In this document: positions 44,612-45,782 of the stretch, piece after piece
Numbering within the stretch: the stretch's first letter is position 1
Layout of the letters: every line of letters starts with the position of its first letter
Virus record (IMG/VR): IMGVR_UViG_3300037245_000796
Location: 1-45,782 of that record
Length of the DNA: 45,782 bases
Origin: a virus
Reading direction: 5' to 3' (one strand)
Notes under the pieces: model-generated
Seen by the model: only the letters and a program-made list of their open reading frames with translations
Told to the model about the DNA's origin: nothing
Databases searched by the model: none
Made by a program: the position numbers and the translations under genes

Positions 44612-45114
44612 AAACAGCCCAGGAATGGTTAGCCCTGTCCGAATCAGAGCAGGCGGTGAAATTGGCGGAGGTGCTTGTTGAGAAGCCGTGGAAGCATGAA
44701 TGGTCTTATGTAGAAACAATTTATAGGCACCCAACAGACACAGAAACATCATCTGTGTACCAGTGCGATAAATGCCAACACAAAGAATCCCTAATAACAG
44801 CTTATAGCTTATTGCCTATGTCAAGTAGTCTCCGTAGAGGGGAGCGATTGTTATTATTAAAGGAAAGGCAGAGAAAATCACCCTGCCCCGTCCCCGACCC
44901 CATAGATATCCATGATTGGAATGTGGCTATGGAGTGGAGGGATAAAACTGTACGAAATATATTTCATGAGTGCTTGGTTGATGTAATGGACACTGTTGCG
45001 GCAACAGACGTGTATCGATATCCTGCCTTAATGGAATCATTATTGGTTTCGTTTACCCATCCCATCCACTACCTTATCGCCGCTGCAATGGCAAAGGAAG
45101 GATTGAAGAAATGA
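44608..45114 (+). CDS. hypothetical protein with a zinc knuckle
   Basis: The ATG at 44608 overlaps the preceding stop (ATGA) and gives 168 aa. It has an N-terminal helix, a CDKCQHK knuckle near residue 53, and a C-terminal helical domain (DTVAATDVYRYPALMESLLVSF). No family is recognised. Confidence 0.5.
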   Translation: MKTAQEWLALSESEQAVKLAEVLVEKPWKHEWSYVETIYRHPTDTETSSVYQCDKCQHKESLITAYSLLPMSSSLRRGERLLLLKERQRKSPCPVPDPIDIHDWNVAMEWRDKTVRNIFHECLVDVMDTVAATDVYRYPALMESLLVSFTHPIHYLIAAAMAKEGLKK

Positions 45115-45410
45115 AAAAGAAAAAACAACTTAACCCATACGAACAGCTTGAGCAGTGGATAGTTGATGGCGAGTTGGGACTTAGGCATTTGGAGATAGCC
45201 TACCGCGCATCCATGAGGGAGTGTAAGGCTTTGCCAAAGGGAATCAGGGATATACTTGGAGGCAAAACCGACAGCACGGGATTAATAGGTAGATTGTTTA
45301 GTTGCATATCGGGCGCGATGGGATCGATGGAATTGGCTTGGCGCAGAGGCTATCAGGAGGGGTATGAAGATGCTATGGAAGGAAAGCCGAAATGCGAACA
45401 GCAACCCTAA
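45111..45410 (+). CDS. hypothetical helical protein
   Basis: A 99-aa protein with basic start (MKKKKQ) and helices (YEQLEQWIVDGELGLRHLEIAYRAS, MGSMELAWRRGYQEGYEDAMEG). ATGA overlap upstream. Function unknown. Confidence 0.5.
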   Translation: MKKKKQLNPYEQLEQWIVDGELGLRHLEIAYRASMRECKALPKGIRDILGGKTDSTGLIGRLFSCISGAMGSMELAWRRGYQEGYEDAMEGKPKCEQQP

Positions 45411-45782
45411 TCATCCTCGCACTGTTCATCCTTGGCTGTGAGCAATACCGCGATAGGCTCGTGCAGCGTAATTATAATCAGGCTTTGATCGCATGGAAGG
45501 AAGCCCATCCGTTTGAGGCGGATTGGCATGAAACTGACCCATATGAAAAGGAGATAGCAATGAGGCCGATAGATAGAAACAAATTAAAAGCGATTCCCAT
45601 ACAAAAATGTGGGAGACGAGGAGGCGGAAAAATGCGTGATATTTGTTTTAGAGCATGGGACGAAGATTGCGAAGTGATGTACTATTCAGACGGGGAGAAT
45701 GAGGATTGCATTTTCGGTTTCAACAAAGGTTCTGTTGTTGCGTGGTTACGAGAAACAGAAGCAGCAACATTAGATGAACCAG
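45392..45782 (+). CDS. lipoprotein signal read in frame into a YopX-like protein, cut by the window edge
   Basis: From the ATG at 45392 the frame is open to the end of the window. It starts with a lipoprotein signal (MRTATLIILALFILGC, Cys16). Two further in-frame starts have strong ribosome sites: the ATG at 45560 after AAGGAG, and the ATG at 45632 after GAGGAGG. The last begins MRDICFRAWDEDCEVMYYSD, the N-terminal signature of YopX proteins. So probably a lipoprotein and a YopX-like protein share one frame without a stop between them, or a frameshift or sequence error joins them. The end continues in frame into the ORF at base 3. Confidence 0.55.
   Translation, partial: MRTATLIILALFILGCEQYRDRLVQRNYNQALIAWKEAHPFEADWHETDPYEKEIAMRPIDRNKLKAIPIQKCGRRGGGKMRDICFRAWDEDCEVMYYSDGENEDCIFGFNKGSVVAWLRETEAATLDEP

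Noticed and set aside
1-45782. CRISPR array, insertion sequence, integrase, attachment site
   Set aside because: I saw no regularly spaced direct repeats, transposase or integrase motifs, or duplicated tRNA 3' ends that could be attachment sites.

Overview
The window looks like a complete or nearly complete genome of a tailed double-stranded DNA phage (Caudoviricetes) of siphovirus type. It carries a full HK97-type head set (PBSX-like large terminase, portal fused to a MuF domain, prohead protease, HK97-fold major capsid protein), a head-tail connector set, a tail tube protein, tail assembly chaperones with a frameshift site, and a tape measure protein. No sheath gene is visible. The last codon at the right edge continues in frame into the ORF at the left edge, which suggests a circular (permuted) genome opened inside a gene. 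The host cannot be named. Consensus-like sigma70 promoters, strong Shine-Dalgarno sites, lipoboxes and a prepilin-type leader point to a Gram-negative-like bacterium with type IV pili or type II secretion. No integrase, CI-like repressor, DNA polymerase, helicase or convincing endolysin was recognised.

Layout. Two transcription arms diverge from about 31.5-31.7 kb. The leftward arm (31510 down to 3732) runs through a Dam-like adenine methylase, a nuclease-like protein, a prepilin-like protein behind its own promoter, many small ORFs (two are single-membrane-span peptides), a probable small terminase, the large terminase (26216-27622), a glycosyltransferase with Cys-rich small proteins, portal-MuF, protease, capsid, three paralogous small virion proteins, decoration or fibre-like proteins, connectors, tail tube, chaperones, tape measure and distal tail proteins. 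The rightward arm (31706 to 45782 and probably on through position 1 to 3701) carries small Zn-ribbon proteins, a YqaJ exonuclease with an ERF annealing protein, a NinB-like protein, a tRNA-Thr, a DNA methylase containing a nested HNH endonuclease gene, a replication-type protein, an array of tRNA-like RNAs, a DUF5131 protein, a Lar/YopX-like protein, then a lipoprotein, a PD-(D/E)XK protein and a beta-helix virion protein with its own promoter.

Most striking are the RNAs. At least three rightward transcription starts (31706, 40670, 41491) and possibly two more (37315, and the leftward one near 31605) begin with the same topology: promoter, arm A, arm B, A', B', then a U-run. B-B' is an intrinsic terminator and A-A' interleaves with it as in a pseudoknot. 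Two copies share an 11-nt loop identity. Downstream of the last copy lie two tandem units of paired tRNA-like modules (41590-42154). Several promoters place an ATG exactly 6 nt after the -10 box, so some messages may be leaderless.
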